Positions 49,603-57,981 of a stretch of 64,000 bases of DNA are shown here, piece after piece. Where the stretch lies: contig NZ_JAJAVE010000001.1 in assembly GCF_020532675.1 (NCBI RefSeq), positions 868,001 to 932,000 of the forward strand, read 5' to 3'. The DNA comes from Methylobacillus gramineus (GTDB taxonomy: Bacteria > Pseudomonadota > Gammaproteobacteria > Burkholderiales > Methylophilaceae). The first letter of the stretch is position 1; every line of letters starts with the position of its first letter. A model generated the notes under the pieces. It had not been told where the DNA came from. It made no database searches and saw nothing but the letters and a program-made list of their open reading frames with translations. The translations under genes were made by a program, and so were the position numbers.

Positions 49603-49726
49603 ATTTTTCTTTCTCCAGTTCCTTCCAAGTCTACTGTTAGCAAACCAAGTCAGAAAATAACTTTTGGCTATATATTTATATATAAAAATATATGGAACCA
49701 GAAACAACCGATTACTTGGTTATATA

Positions 49727-49742
49727 TGCAACCATCATGCCA
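49727..49742 (-). promoter_or_regulatory. Sigma-54 promoter of importer ATPase-tonB-exbBD-permease operon
   Basis: On the minus strand TGGCATGATGGTTGCA has GG-N10-GC spacing, about 125 bases upstream of the ATPase start. Confidence 0.78.
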
Positions 49743-49818
49743 AAGTTGGCGTAAAATTAAATTACCATTTAAATTCATTACGTTAATTAAATACAGCCAG
49801 CCACCCTTAGCGCGCAAC

Positions 49819-49862
49819 TGTTTAAAAATCATCACTACAAGGACAAATGTTGCTTAACAAAC
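49819..49862. promoter_or_regulatory. Paired upstream sites of importer operon
   Basis: TGTTTAAAAATCATCA (49819-49834, one mismatch in the right arm) and TGTTGCTTAACAACA (49848-49862, arms exact but spacer seven instead of eight) lie 77-120 bases upstream of the sigma-54 promoter. Confidence 0.52.
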
Positions 49863-49865
49863 AGA

Positions 49866-49923
49866 AATGGCTGCCTCAAATACAACAGCCCTCTGGCTAA
49901 AGTTGTTGTATTTAAGACAGCCA
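49866..49923 (-). terminator. Long hairpin after tandem binding-protein genes
   Basis: Two 21-base arms (49866-49886 and 49903-49923), three mismatches, begin ATGGCTG and end CAGCCAT. They lie just after the binding-protein stop on the minus strand. There is no clean T-run, so it may be a terminator or an mRNA stabiliser for the highly expressed binding proteins. Confidence 0.6.
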
Positions 49924-49933
49924 TGGAAAAATA

Positions 49934-50980
49934 TTAATTAGGTGTCCAGAAGCTTTCCAGCTTAAGCTCTTTAAGGCTATGGCTTACGAATACAGGGTTA
50001 AGTAACTGATTGATATCAGCAGTACCACGTGTTAAGCCAGAAACCTTCGCATAATCAATAACACGACGATAATGCTCTTTGAGCGCAGCATCATATAAAG
50101 GTGACCATCGCTGCTTCCAGCTCACATTATCCTGCTCATACTCGCGACGATTAACGCTCTCGGGATATATCTTGTTGGAATAGTCACGGATATAAGTTTC
50201 TTTATTTTGCTCTTGAGCTACCCAATGAACTCTTCTCAAATAGGCAGTGACAATAGCTTGGGTCACTTCAGAGTTTTTCTGTACAAAATCATTTCGAGCC
50301 CAGACGCCCCCCATCAGCTTCCAGTCTATGGGGGCATTTTTGGTGGACCAAATAATTTTCCCCACCCCTCTATCCTCCAGGATATAAGAATCAAACAGAC
50401 TGAAAAATCCATCTACGGTACCACTGGCTAAAGCCGCAGCCCCTACCTGGGGGTTAACATTGACGATTTTAAAATCCTTAAACGTTAAACCATTGGCTTC
50501 AAGTAAGTTTGCGAAAGCAATCTCCCATGGTCGACCACGATGCAACGCAATTCGCTTTCCTTTCAAATCTTTAATCGTTTTGGCAGTAGACCCTTTAGGT
50601 ACCACGAGGTAAGAGTTGGCAGTAGTTCCCCAAGGAGCTACAAGCTGTACAACAGGTTTATTCGAGTTAAGAATGATAGGAGGAAGGTCACCATAAATGC
50701 CAAAATCTATCTTGCCACTGGCAAACCCTTCGTTAATGACTGGGCCCACCGCAGAAATAGCAGCAGGTACCCATTCAACTTTTATACCTTGCTTTCTTAA
50801 CTCCTCAGAGAAAGGCCCATTAACCACGAGTGCTGCGCTACCGGTATATACGGTCTTCCCAGCCACATTCGTCGCTACTGAGGCAATACGAACTACTTTC
50901 AACTCTTCTTGAGCTTGAAGTGCCGTACTAAAAGCAATCAATAATCCTGCTGTCATCCCTAGAATTTTTTTAACTCTCAT
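49934..50980 (-). CDS. SsuA-like periplasmic binding protein (second of tandem pair)
   Basis: A 348-residue periplasmic protein with signal peptide MRVKKILGMTAGLLIAFSTA (cleavage near LQAQ). It has the SsuA/NMT1-like binding fold, with EGFASGKIDFGIYGDLPPII, KGKRIALHRGRPWEIAFANL and NVNPQVGAAALASGTVDGFF. It is strongly similar to the preceding gene; they are one base apart, a tandem duplication. It should deliver a sulfonate-like ligand to the SsuBC-type importer. Confidence 0.9.
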   Translation of the reverse strand: MRVKKILGMTAGLLIAFSTALQAQEELKVVRIASVATNVAGKTVYTGSAALVVNGPFSEELRKQGIKVEWVPAAISAVGPVINEGFASGKIDFGIYGDLPPIILNSNKPVVQLVAPWGTTANSYLVVPKGSTAKTIKDLKGKRIALHRGRPWEIAFANLLEANGLTFKDFKIVNVNPQVGAAALASGTVDGFFSLFDSYILEDRGVGKIIWSTKNAPIDWKLMGGVWARNDFVQKNSEVTQAIVTAYLRRVHWVAQEQNKETYIRDYSNKIYPESVNRREYEQDNVSWKQRWSPLYDAALKEHYRRVIDYAKVSGLTRGTADINQLLNPVFVSHSLKELKLESFWTPN

Positions 50981-50981
50981 C

Positions 50982-52055
50982 TCATACCCCTTTACGTTCA
51001 GCCTTCAACGCACTACCCTGCCAATAATGCTCAAGATCAAGTTGCTTAAGTGCTTGCTCAACAAAATGTGGATTTAAAAGTTGATCAATATTGACCTCGC
51101 TCCTAATCAAACTAGCCTCTCTGGCATAACTGATAGCTCTACGATAATGTTCATATAGAGCTTGGTCATACATTGGCGACCAACGGTCTTTCCAAGAAAC
51201 AATATCGTTGTCGTAATCACGACGCACAACACTTTCCGGTAATGCATTGGTGCCATACTGCTTGATATATTTGTCCTTATTCTTGTCTTGCGATGTCCAA
51301 TAATTACTCTTCACATACGCTGTCACTATCACTTGAGTAAGCTCTGGATATCTCTTAACGAAATCATTACTCGCCCACAATCCACCCATCAATTTCCAAT
51401 CTGGTGGAGAGTTTTTTGTGGACCATATAATGCGTCCTACCTTGCGGTCTTCCAGAAGATGAGCGTCATTCAGGCCAAAAAATGCGTCTACAGAGCCACT
51501 CGCTAATGCAGAAGCACCGACTTGAGGGTTGACATTGACTATCTTGAAATCCTTAAAGCTCAGTCCTTTGGATTCCACTAGATTGGCAAATGCAATCTCC
51601 CAGGGACGACCACGATGCAGAGCAATACGTTTTCCTTTAAGATCTTCCAAACTAGCTGCAGTAGATTTAATGGGCACAACCAGATAGGAATTTCCACTTC
51701 TTCCCCAGGGAGCAACAAGTTGCACCGCAGGCTTGGACGCATTGAGGATAATGGGAGGAAGATCTCCATAAGAGGCAAAATCCACTTTGCCACTGGCAAA
51801 ACCTTCATTAATGATAGGGCCAACTGCAGAATGTGAAGCAGGCACCCACTCGATGCGCACGCCTTTATCTTTCAGAGTTTGCTCCAGCCCGCCTTCAGTC
51901 AGTACAACCTGTCCATTCAAATAAGTAGTTTTACCTGCAATGTTGTAAACCACAGCAGCAATACGTACTACTTTAGGCAAATCCTCGGCAAACGTTTTTC
52001 CGGCAGATAATATAGGAAGTGCGATAGCCAAAATCGGCAATATCTTCTTTAGCAT
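50982..52055 (-). CDS. SsuA-like periplasmic binding protein (first of tandem pair)
   Basis: A 357-residue periplasmic protein with signal peptide (MLKKILPILAIALPILSAG, cleavage after FAE or nearby). It shares EGFASGKVDFASYGDLPPII and HRGRPWEIAFANL with its downstream twin. Unlike the DszB-like proteins in the same region it has a signal peptide and lacks the RCPVP motif, so it is a true transport protein. A hairpin separates it from the DszB-like gene upstream; no separate promoter was found, so read-through is likely. Confidence 0.9.
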   Translation of the reverse strand: MLKKILPILAIALPILSAGKTFAEDLPKVVRIAAVVYNIAGKTTYLNGQVVLTEGGLEQTLKDKGVRIEWVPASHSAVGPIINEGFASGKVDFASYGDLPPIILNASKPAVQLVAPWGRSGNSYLVVPIKSTAASLEDLKGKRIALHRGRPWEIAFANLVESKGLSFKDFKIVNVNPQVGASALASGSVDAFFGLNDAHLLEDRKVGRIIWSTKNSPPDWKLMGGLWASNDFVKRYPELTQVIVTAYVKSNYWTSQDKNKDKYIKQYGTNALPESVVRRDYDNDIVSWKDRWSPMYDQALYEHYRRAISYAREASLIRSEVNIDQLLNPHFVEQALKQLDLEHYWQGSALKAERKGV

Positions 52056-52127
52056 TCATTACTCCAAAAACTGGTCAACAGATCATTCAGAATCCGACAT
52101 GGGGTATCTGAACACTATTTAATCGCT

Positions 52128-52173
52128 GAAAATAAAAACAGCGTATTCGCCCGTTGACGGGTAAAACACGCTG
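52128..52173 (-). terminator. Intrinsic terminator between DszB-like gene and binding-protein genes
   Basis: On the minus strand CAGCGT and ACGCTG enclose an inner stem CCCGT/ACGGG and are followed by TTTTTATTT. It should lower expression of the downstream binding proteins or separate the units. Confidence 0.78.
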
Positions 52174-52233
52174 AATGTGAGACAGTTCTTCTTGTAATGC
52201 GACTGCTTAAACCTGTAGCCAATACGCAATGGG

Positions 52234-53295
52234 TTATGCAACCTGGCGTTTTTCATTCAACCACTTCTGCGCCTCCAGCAATGGCCGTTGATCTACCCAA
52301 GCGTCTAGATCAAAATCTCGATCCAGTAATCCGTGTATCCACATAAAATTCTTCTGCTTGCGAAACAACGCTATGCGTTCAGGGGATAGCGAGGGCTCAA
52401 GGTGAAGATGAAAATCATTACGATAAGCCGTGCTAACCCCATCCGCACCAGCAAAGGTTTCATCCTGCAGAATTGTGCGTAAGCTATTGAGATTATTCTT
52501 GGCCCAGTCCGCAGCACGTAGGGTTTGATACATAAAGCGCACTACTAAATCAAAATGGTTTTCCAACAAGTCTTCATGTACGGTAATAGGCCGGGGAGTA
52601 CCGTTATTAACGCGCGATCCCAGCTCAGCATAACTATCCAGATCGATACCTACGACAGCTCCCACTCGTTTGGCGGCCTCGACGGCAGAGGCACCCTTAA
52701 CGTAAACAGCATCCACATTACCTGTAATAAGATCATCCAACCCTGCCCACAACCCACCTAAGACCTCTCGGCTGCGTCTAGCATCTCCACGACCACGACC
52801 TGCAGCGACCTCTACCAAATCTGCATCATCCAAAGTCAGCCCCGCCAAACCAAGCGCCCCCTTGTAACCATGCAAACTCATACCACGAGCTATACTGCTG
52901 CCACGCACATGATCCCTGATAGGATGATCTACAAAAGCGGGTAGCGCCAAACGTTTACCCTTGAGATCCTCAGGCTTGTTAATTCCCGAGCCAGGCCTAA
53001 CCAGTATGGCTTGCCACTCATCTATCCATGTCAGTCCGATAAGCCGAGTAGGAGAAAACTGAGCACGAGCCGCAATTGCGAGCAGACTTCCACCTTCTCG
53101 GATCAATGTCGGTAGCTGATGATCGTAATGATGGCGGTTATATTCTCGCGGACCTTCCTGTAGAGTGGAAACCTTGATGTTATCTTTGGCAAACTCCTCC
53201 GTAAGCCACCCCAATTGGTAAGCAAGACCGGTTGCAGTTGGCACTGGACAACGTGTGAACCATATCTGGCTCAGAGGCTGATAGCTATCTGTCAT
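52234..53295 (-). CDS. DszB-like sulfinate desulfinase (second copy)
   Basis: A 353-residue cytoplasmic protein (no signal peptide) paralogous to 37226-38257. FTRCPVP gives Cys16, and HHYDHQLPTLIREGG gives His56 and Arg66, matching the catalytic trio and R-x-G-G motif of DszB. Other blocks are RLIGLTWIDEWQAILVRPGS, DAVYVKGASAVEAAK and NNGTPRPITV, shared with the first copy. GAGG precedes the ATG. It follows the aldolase-like gene by 13 bases in one operon with a sigma-54 promoter. The two copies differ enough in the middle to suggest different substrates. Confidence 0.8.
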   Translation of the reverse strand: MTDSYQPLSQIWFTRCPVPTATGLAYQLGWLTEEFAKDNIKVSTLQEGPREYNRHHYDHQLPTLIREGGSLLAIAARAQFSPTRLIGLTWIDEWQAILVRPGSGINKPEDLKGKRLALPAFVDHPIRDHVRGSSIARGMSLHGYKGALGLAGLTLDDADLVEVAAGRGRGDARRSREVLGGLWAGLDDLITGNVDAVYVKGASAVEAAKRVGAVVGIDLDSYAELGSRVNNGTPRPITVHEDLLENHFDLVVRFMYQTLRAADWAKNNLNSLRTILQDETFAGADGVSTAYRNDFHLHLEPSLSPERIALFRKQKNFMWIHGLLDRDFDLDAWVDQRPLLEAQKWLNEKRQVA

Positions 53296-53308
53296 GACAC
53301 AGCCTCAA

Positions 53309-54040
53309 TTAGATCAAATCAGTAGCAGGCAACAGATTCAATGCTTTTGCCTGATCATAAATTTTTGCCATTTTCCACTGCTGAGTCAGCACACCAGGAC
53401 CAAAATCACGAGAACCTCCTAATGCATCAGCCAAAGTTTGGATGAGAGCGCCCTCTTCCAGTATCTGTATAAACTCAGCAGTCTTACGCAAACCTTGCTT
53501 ACCCCATACAGTAGAGCCTCCATTAGCCTCCAAAATAGCGGTGTTGTGTGGGTTGAGCTTGATCTGATCAAGAATGAAATCTACTTCCTGCTGACGACGA
53601 TCTATATATATAGGTATCTCGCGAATAAGTTTGAAGCGCTGCACTGGTACATAGCGTATAGGCAGAGTTCGATGTGTTTGTGCCCAGGCACCCAGGTATG
53701 GAGAATGTACGTGAGAAATCGTTGTCACATCTGGATGCTCTTTGAACAGCTTTGTATAACGACCCGAGCCTGCGACACCGCTAGCATTTCCTAATATCAG
53801 ATTGCCATCAAAATCCACCACTACGGCCTCAACCTCTCTACCCTCCCAATTAAAAGGGCCGAGATCATTGACGATCACTAACTTATCTTCACCAGGCACA
53901 CGCTCTACGAACCCCACTGTGCCGTTCGCGGTGACGGTACCTGCCTTACGGAATGCATCAAATGCAATCTTTGCATCCAGTAGCACTTGAGCAGCAAAAG
54001 CCTCTAAATCATTTTCTGTTTCAATAGCTGTAACTGTCAT
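53309..54040 (-). CDS. Class II aldolase/adducin-fold protein (second copy, degenerate active site)
   Basis: A 243-residue class II aldolase/adducin-fold protein. The HxH pair is in TISHVHSPYLGAW. The position of the third family metal ligand is Gly (EANGGSTVWGKQGL), and the usual catalytic Glu before HxH aligns with Gly (VAGSGRYTKLF). Start MTVTAIETEN at 54040 follows GAGG. It is the first gene of the operon with the DszB-like desulfinase, which ties this family to the desulfinase more firmly than the distant first copy does. Its reaction is unknown. Confidence 0.82.
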   Translation of the reverse strand: MTVTAIETENDLEAFAAQVLLDAKIAFDAFRKAGTVTANGTVGFVERVPGEDKLVIVNDLGPFNWEGREVEAVVVDFDGNLILGNASGVAGSGRYTKLFKEHPDVTTISHVHSPYLGAWAQTHRTLPIRYVPVQRFKLIREIPIYIDRRQQEVDFILDQIKLNPHNTAILEANGGSTVWGKQGLRKTAEFIQILEEGALIQTLADALGGSRDFGPGVLTQQWKMAKIYDQAKALNLLPATDLI

Positions 54041-54121
54041 ATTCAACCTCTATATCGTTATCATGGGGAGTAATCCCGCCTTAATATCCTGAAATAGTCA
54101 GGCTTAGATAAAGATAAATAT

Positions 54122-54137
54122 GGCAAATCCCGTGCCA
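54122..54137 (-). promoter_or_regulatory. Sigma-54 promoter of aldolase-like/DszB-like operon
   Basis: On the minus strand TGGCACGGGATTTGCC is close to the sigma-54 consensus (TGGCACG...TTGC) with exact GG-N10-GC spacing. It is one of the two best of the eight in this window. Confidence 0.85.
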
Positions 54138-54226
54138 GGGGCAGAAGAACGTGTGGTTATATTTTTTTTATATATTTATCAGCCAGTTAAATATGTATAA
54201 CTCAAAGAGTTTCAGAAAACTCCAAC

Positions 54227-54292
54227 TGTTCAAAAAACAACAACTGCTTAAATACAGACAGACAAACCTTTTGCTCTGTTGCCACAAAAACA
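54227..54292. promoter_or_regulatory. Paired palindromic upstream sites next to the activator gene
   Basis: TGTTCAAAAAACAACA (54227-54242) and TGTTGCCACAAAAACA (54277-54292) match TGTT-N8-AACA exactly and lie 50 bases apart. They sit between the sigma-54 promoter of the aldolase-like operon and the divergent activator gene, so they could serve both activation and autoregulation. Confidence 0.68.
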
Positions 54293-54470
54293 TCTACAAA
54301 TCAAACAGTGCAGGAAAGAGACATTAAACCTGCATCTAATGATGCAAGCAGGCCCAATAATAGAAATCCCCTATATTCTATAAATGAATATGGATATAAA
54401 AATATAGTTTTAGACTGACTAAAGAAACTTAAGTATATTTGCAGGACTATATACAAGGAAAGTCTGCCTA

Positions 54471-55607
54471 ATGCATGCAGAACTATGGAATTACGAGCGC
54501 GCGTTTGAAAGTGCGGATCATGTTATTACTCACCCGAATCCAACGGCTGTTAGTTTGTCAGTTCGCGCAAGTGCATTGGTATTTAGTGACCCACAGTCTC
54601 AGGCACTACTTAATCTCATCGAAAAAATTGCAGCCAGCAATGCTACAGCTCTCATTATTGGAGAAACGGGCACAGGCAAAGAATTGATTGCTCGCCATAT
54701 ACACGCATTAAGCAATCGTAGAGAGGGACCTTTCCAGGCAATTAATTGTGGCGCCTTTTCGGAAACTTTAGTGGAAAGTGAGTTGTTTGGTTATGAGCGT
54801 GGTGCCTTTACTGGTGCAATCAGTTCAAAAATTGGCTGGTTTGAATCAGCCAATGGCGGCACTCTCTTTTTAGATGAAATTGGCGATTTACCACAATCCA
54901 CACAGGTAAAACTACTGCGAGTCTTGCAAGAACGTGAAGTAGTAAAACTGGGCTCGCGCAAGCCAACACCCATTGATGTACGCTTAATTGCTGCAACCAA
55001 TGTAGATTTAGAAGAAGCCGTTAGAGCAGGACGTTTCCGGGAAGACTTATACTACAGAATCAAGGTAGTGCCTGTTGACCTGCCTCCTCTAAGAGATAGG
55101 CCAGGTGATATCCTGCCATTGGTAGAGCACTTTCTAGGAGTATACAAAAACCGCCTCCACACAGATATTCCTAAACTTGCCCCAGAAACTATACAACAGT
55201 TGCTGGAATACCCATGGCCAGGCAATATTCGCGAACTAGAAAACGTAATACATCGCGCATTGCTCATTTCCACATCGGGGACATTGTCGCCCAAGGACTT
55301 GGGCCTGTCTCTGATTACTGCAAACATCAACAAACAAGAGCATCGACCGGCGCTCCAATCCGTTCATGGCAATAAGGGAAATGTTGAATTTTCAGCGTCC
55401 TCCACAATAGAAACATATCAACTGGAGCGTGTATTTAATCAATTATTTGAATCGCCCCCCCCTAATCTTTTCGAGCTTGTCAATTCAGTATTGGTCAAAA
55501 AAGCTTATGAATTTAGCAATAAAAATCAGGTTCATACAGCTAAGTTATTAGGGATTAGTCGTAACATCCTGCGTGCAAGATTAAAAGAACTTAACTTGAT
55601 TGCCTAA
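54471..55607 (+). CDS. Receiver-less sigma-54-dependent activator (SfnR-like)
   Basis: A 378-residue NtrC-family activator without an N-terminal receiver or sensor domain; only about 30 residues precede the AAA+ domain. Walker A is IGETGTGKELIARHIH, the sigma-54 contact loop GAFTGA is present (YERGAFTGAIS), Walker B is TLFLDEIGDLP, and the arginine-finger region is FREDLYYRIKVVP. The Fis-type DNA-binding helix-turn-helix is at the C-terminus (VHTAKLLGISRNILRARLKE). This architecture is that of SfnR, the activator of dimethyl sulfone use in Pseudomonas. It is the only transcription regulator in the sulfur region and lies divergent to a sigma-54 promoter. Confidence 0.9.
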   Translation: MHAELWNYERAFESADHVITHPNPTAVSLSVRASALVFSDPQSQALLNLIEKIAASNATALIIGETGTGKELIARHIHALSNRREGPFQAINCGAFSETLVESELFGYERGAFTGAISSKIGWFESANGGTLFLDEIGDLPQSTQVKLLRVLQEREVVKLGSRKPTPIDVRLIAATNVDLEEAVRAGRFREDLYYRIKVVPVDLPPLRDRPGDILPLVEHFLGVYKNRLHTDIPKLAPETIQQLLEYPWPGNIRELENVIHRALLISTSGTLSPKDLGLSLITANINKQEHRPALQSVHGNKGNVEFSASSTIETYQLERVFNQLFESPPPNLFELVNSVLVKKAYEFSNKNQVHTAKLLGISRNILRARLKELNLIA

Positions 55608-55623
55608 ATAAATACGCCTAAAT

Positions 55624-55658
55624 AATCAAAAGTGGCTTTTTTTAAGCCTCTTTTGATT
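55624..55658. terminator. Bidirectional terminator between activator and FMN reductase genes
   Basis: AATCAAAAG-T-GGCTT pairs with AAGCC-T-CTTTTGATT around a T-rich loop, between two converging genes. Confidence 0.8.
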
Positions 55659-55664
55659 GCTCCT

Positions 55665-56216
55665 TCACGCCACTAATGACTGTGGCACTTCTTGCTTCAA
55701 TAAGAACAAAGCCTGATCAACAGCGACATTCACGCGGTTACGAATCGATTCGCTAGTGAGCTGATAATCAGTGAATTCGGCATCCTTGGCATAAATCGCG
55801 GTTGGAGTGGTGTATATATTGAAGAAGCTGGCCAAGGTACGCAGTTGATAATCCACAACCAATGCATGCTGATCGCTGCCTCCTGTCGCAGCCAAAATAG
55901 CCACCTTGCCAGCAAGCACTTTGGGATCAAGCAAATCAAAAAAATGCTTGAGCAGACCGGTATAAGACGCCTTATAAACCGGACTGGCGATAATAATCAG
56001 ATCCGCTTCCTGCAGCTTTTTATACGCAGCAGCCAGGACTTCTGGAAAATCACCGTATGAAATCGTACTTCCCAGCACTGTTGCAATCTGGGCGATATCT
56101 ATAATCTCTACCGGAGAATGCAGTTTATGCGATGCATTTGCTGCAATTTCTTCAACCAGGGCTTTTGTTCTTGATGGTTGCGTCAAACTTCCTGAGATAC
56201 CAACTATCCTTGCCAT
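55665..56216 (-). CDS. NAD(P)H-dependent FMN reductase (SsuE/MsuE family)
   Basis: A 183-residue flavodoxin-like reductase that supplies FMNH2 to LLM monooxygenases. GISGSLTQPSRT binds the FMN phosphate; SPVYKASYTGLLKHFFDLLD and AATGGSDQHALVVDY are family blocks. The Tyr of SsuE/MsuE-type enzymes in VDYQLR is present. TAGGAG precedes the ATG. It has its own sigma-54 promoter and paired upstream sites, so it is expressed together with the monooxygenases at 23.8-29.5 kb although separated by 25 kb. Confidence 0.92.
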   Translation of the reverse strand: MARIVGISGSLTQPSRTKALVEEIAANASHKLHSPVEIIDIAQIATVLGSTISYGDFPEVLAAAYKKLQEADLIIIASPVYKASYTGLLKHFFDLLDPKVLAGKVAILAATGGSDQHALVVDYQLRTLASFFNIYTTPTAIYAKDAEFTDYQLTSESIRNRVNVAVDQALFLLKQEVPQSLVA

Positions 56217-56280
56217 ACATACTCCTACAATCTATTGATCAATTCACTCCACGCCGTGGCATGCTCTCTATATTTAGATT

Positions 56281-56296
56281 AGCAATAAAAGTGCCA
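56281..56296 (-). promoter_or_regulatory. Sigma-54 promoter of FMN reductase gene
   Basis: On the minus strand TGGCACTTTTATTGCT has GG-N10-GC spacing and the consensus TGGCAC and TTGC halves, about 65 bases before the gene. Confidence 0.82.
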
Positions 56297-56360
56297 GCCT
56301 CGAATTATCATTATAAATCAATTGCAAACAATAAAGCCCCCTCCATCCATTAAGGGTTAG

Positions 56361-56407
56361 TGCTGGCTTGGCAACTCCACTGCTGATTTACTGCTGATTA
56401 ATCAGCA
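56361..56407. promoter_or_regulatory. Paired upstream sites of FMN reductase gene
   Basis: The perfect palindrome TGCTGATTAATCAGCA (56392-56407, flanked C...G) and a weaker TGCTGGCTTGGCAACT (56361-56376) lie 65-110 bases upstream of the sigma-54 promoter. Confidence 0.55.
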
Positions 56408-56532
56408 GACATTACCCCATGTGCTTCTAAATCAACACTTGAATAAACGTATACAGAGTTAAGAATATCGACATCAAGAAACTCTACTCCCGGCCCTGAG
56501 TCATACCTATCAAGTTAATCACAGGATCCATC

Positions 56533-56868
56533 ATGAATAAGACGCTAAAAATGCTGCTGATTGTTGTTTTAGTGATTATCGCAATCTGGCTGGCATTTAA
56601 CCAGTTACCCAACTATCTTGATCGCGACATTCTCAATGGCAAAGCTGCGGTACTCCGAGCAATCCCCAATGCTGAAAGTGTGGAATTCAAGGATCTACGC
56701 AAAGTGAAGTATGAAGGCCTGACAATCGTTTGCGGCCAGTTTGACGTCAAAGGCCAGACTGGTGAATATGTCGGCTATAAAAAATTCTCCGCCAAAGTGG
56801 TGGATAAGAACGCTGTATTCAATGAAGACCAAGAGCAATATGAGCTGTATTGCGCTGACACTGAATAA
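56533..56868 (+). CDS. Small membrane-anchored hypothetical protein
   Basis: A 111-residue protein with one N-terminal membrane helix (residues 6-22, KMLLIVVLVIIAIWLAF) and a soluble, charged domain of about 85 residues. The domain contains two Cys (near 67 and the end, LYCADTE) that could pair in the periplasm. I do not recognise the family. It has no operon partner; the next gene begins about 155 bases downstream on the same strand. Confidence 0.7.
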   Translation: MNKTLKMLLIVVLVIIAIWLAFNQLPNYLDRDILNGKAAVLRAIPNAESVEFKDLRKVKYEGLTIVCGQFDVKGQTGEYVGYKKFSAKVVDKNAVFNEDQEQYELYCADTE

Positions 56869-57024
56869 ACTTAAAATGCGGACAGAAAGTTGTCTGCATT
56901 TCCTGATTTGTCGTCCTACTCCTACAATACAATCTTCTGCCTTCCTATAAAGCTCAGCATTCCCTCAGCTTTATGCTTATCACCATTGTTGCTATCCACA
57001 CTTGTGATAAGAAAAGGTTAACCA

Positions 57025-57558
57025 ATGAAAAAAATCGTTAGCATGTTAGCAGTCATCGGTGGTCTTCAAGCCACTCAAGGCTGGGCATTTGATGGCATAT
57101 CCCTTACTGCTGGCAGTGATTCTGATGCTGATATGGCGAACATTGCAATACACTGGAATTGGGACAAGCGCTGGTTTACTAAGGGTGACTGGTTCTTGAG
57201 CGGATACTGGGAACTTGGTGCTTCGATTTGGAAAGGTGATAGCCCTTCACCCAAAAAAGAAATCTATGGAATAGGCTTTACACCGGTTTTCCGTTTTGAA
57301 CGGCAACCAATCCATGGCATTGCTCCTTACATCGAAGCTGGCATTGGCATTAACCAATTTTCAGGCAAACAGGTCAATGGTGATACACGTATGGGGTCAC
57401 GGTTTGAATTTAGTGACCATATCGGGCTAGGCTTAAAATTTGGCGAGAGACAGCAATACGATATTAACTATCGATTCCAACATTACTCTAATGCAGGCAT
57501 TACTACAGAGAATCCAGGTATCAATTTCAACCAGATACGACTGACTTACCACTTCTAA
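57025..57558 (+). CDS. PagL-type lipid A 3-O-deacylase (acyloxyacyl hydrolase)
   Basis: A 177-residue outer-membrane beta-barrel enzyme that removes the 3-O acyl chain of lipid A. It has a signal peptide (cleavage near GWA), alternating barrel strands, and the PagL active-site stretch RFQHYSNAGITTENPGIN near the C-terminus with catalytic His and Ser. It ends in an aromatic residue (LTYHF). AAAAGG precedes the ATG. Confidence 0.88.
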   Translation: MKKIVSMLAVIGGLQATQGWAFDGISLTAGSDSDADMANIAIHWNWDKRWFTKGDWFLSGYWELGASIWKGDSPSPKKEIYGIGFTPVFRFERQPIHGIAPYIEAGIGINQFSGKQVNGDTRMGSRFEFSDHIGLGLKFGERQQYDINYRFQHYSNAGITTENPGINFNQIRLTYHF

Positions 57559-57588
57559 ATCCAGGCATTCAAGTGGTTCGAATCCAAT

Positions 57589-57981
57589 TTACTCTCGAAG
57601 CTCGATGAGTAGCCCTTCACATGAACGCTTATCACTAAAATAAAGCTTACTGATATTATCAGTATCTGACAGCCTGCCCTTTGCCTGGAATTGAGCGGCA
57701 GAATAAAGCTTGAACGAGTCTAGCAGCATCCTGCAATCCGTATATTTCTCATACCCATCTTTACCAAATCGTGGCCACTCCTCAAATTTTCGAGTTGTCG
57801 GCCTATCAATAGCTTTCTTGAACTCTGCTTTGGTGGCAGAAACAGCAATTTGCCCCAACATGGCTTCATGCTCTTGTACAAAAACAAAAGTCTCTTTTGC
57901 TAACTCGCTCGCAGACTTGGCCGCCAGGACACTCATAGATATTAAGGCCAGGGTAAATAGCACGATAATCTTGCTGTACAT
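57589..57981 (-). CDS. Secreted hypothetical protein
   Basis: A 130-residue protein with a signal peptide (MYSKIIVLFTLALISMSVLA, cleavage after Ala) and a helical, charged mature part. The mature protein has two Cys (about residues 83 and 121) that may form a disulfide. I do not recognise the family. It converges with the PagL-type gene, and no partner is visible. Confidence 0.68.
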   Translation of the reverse strand: MYSKIIVLFTLALISMSVLAAKSASELAKETFVFVQEHEAMLGQIAVSATKAEFKKAIDRPTTRKFEEWPRFGKDGYEKYTDCRMLLDSFKLYSAAQFQAKGRLSDTDNISKLYFSDKRSCEGLLIELRE

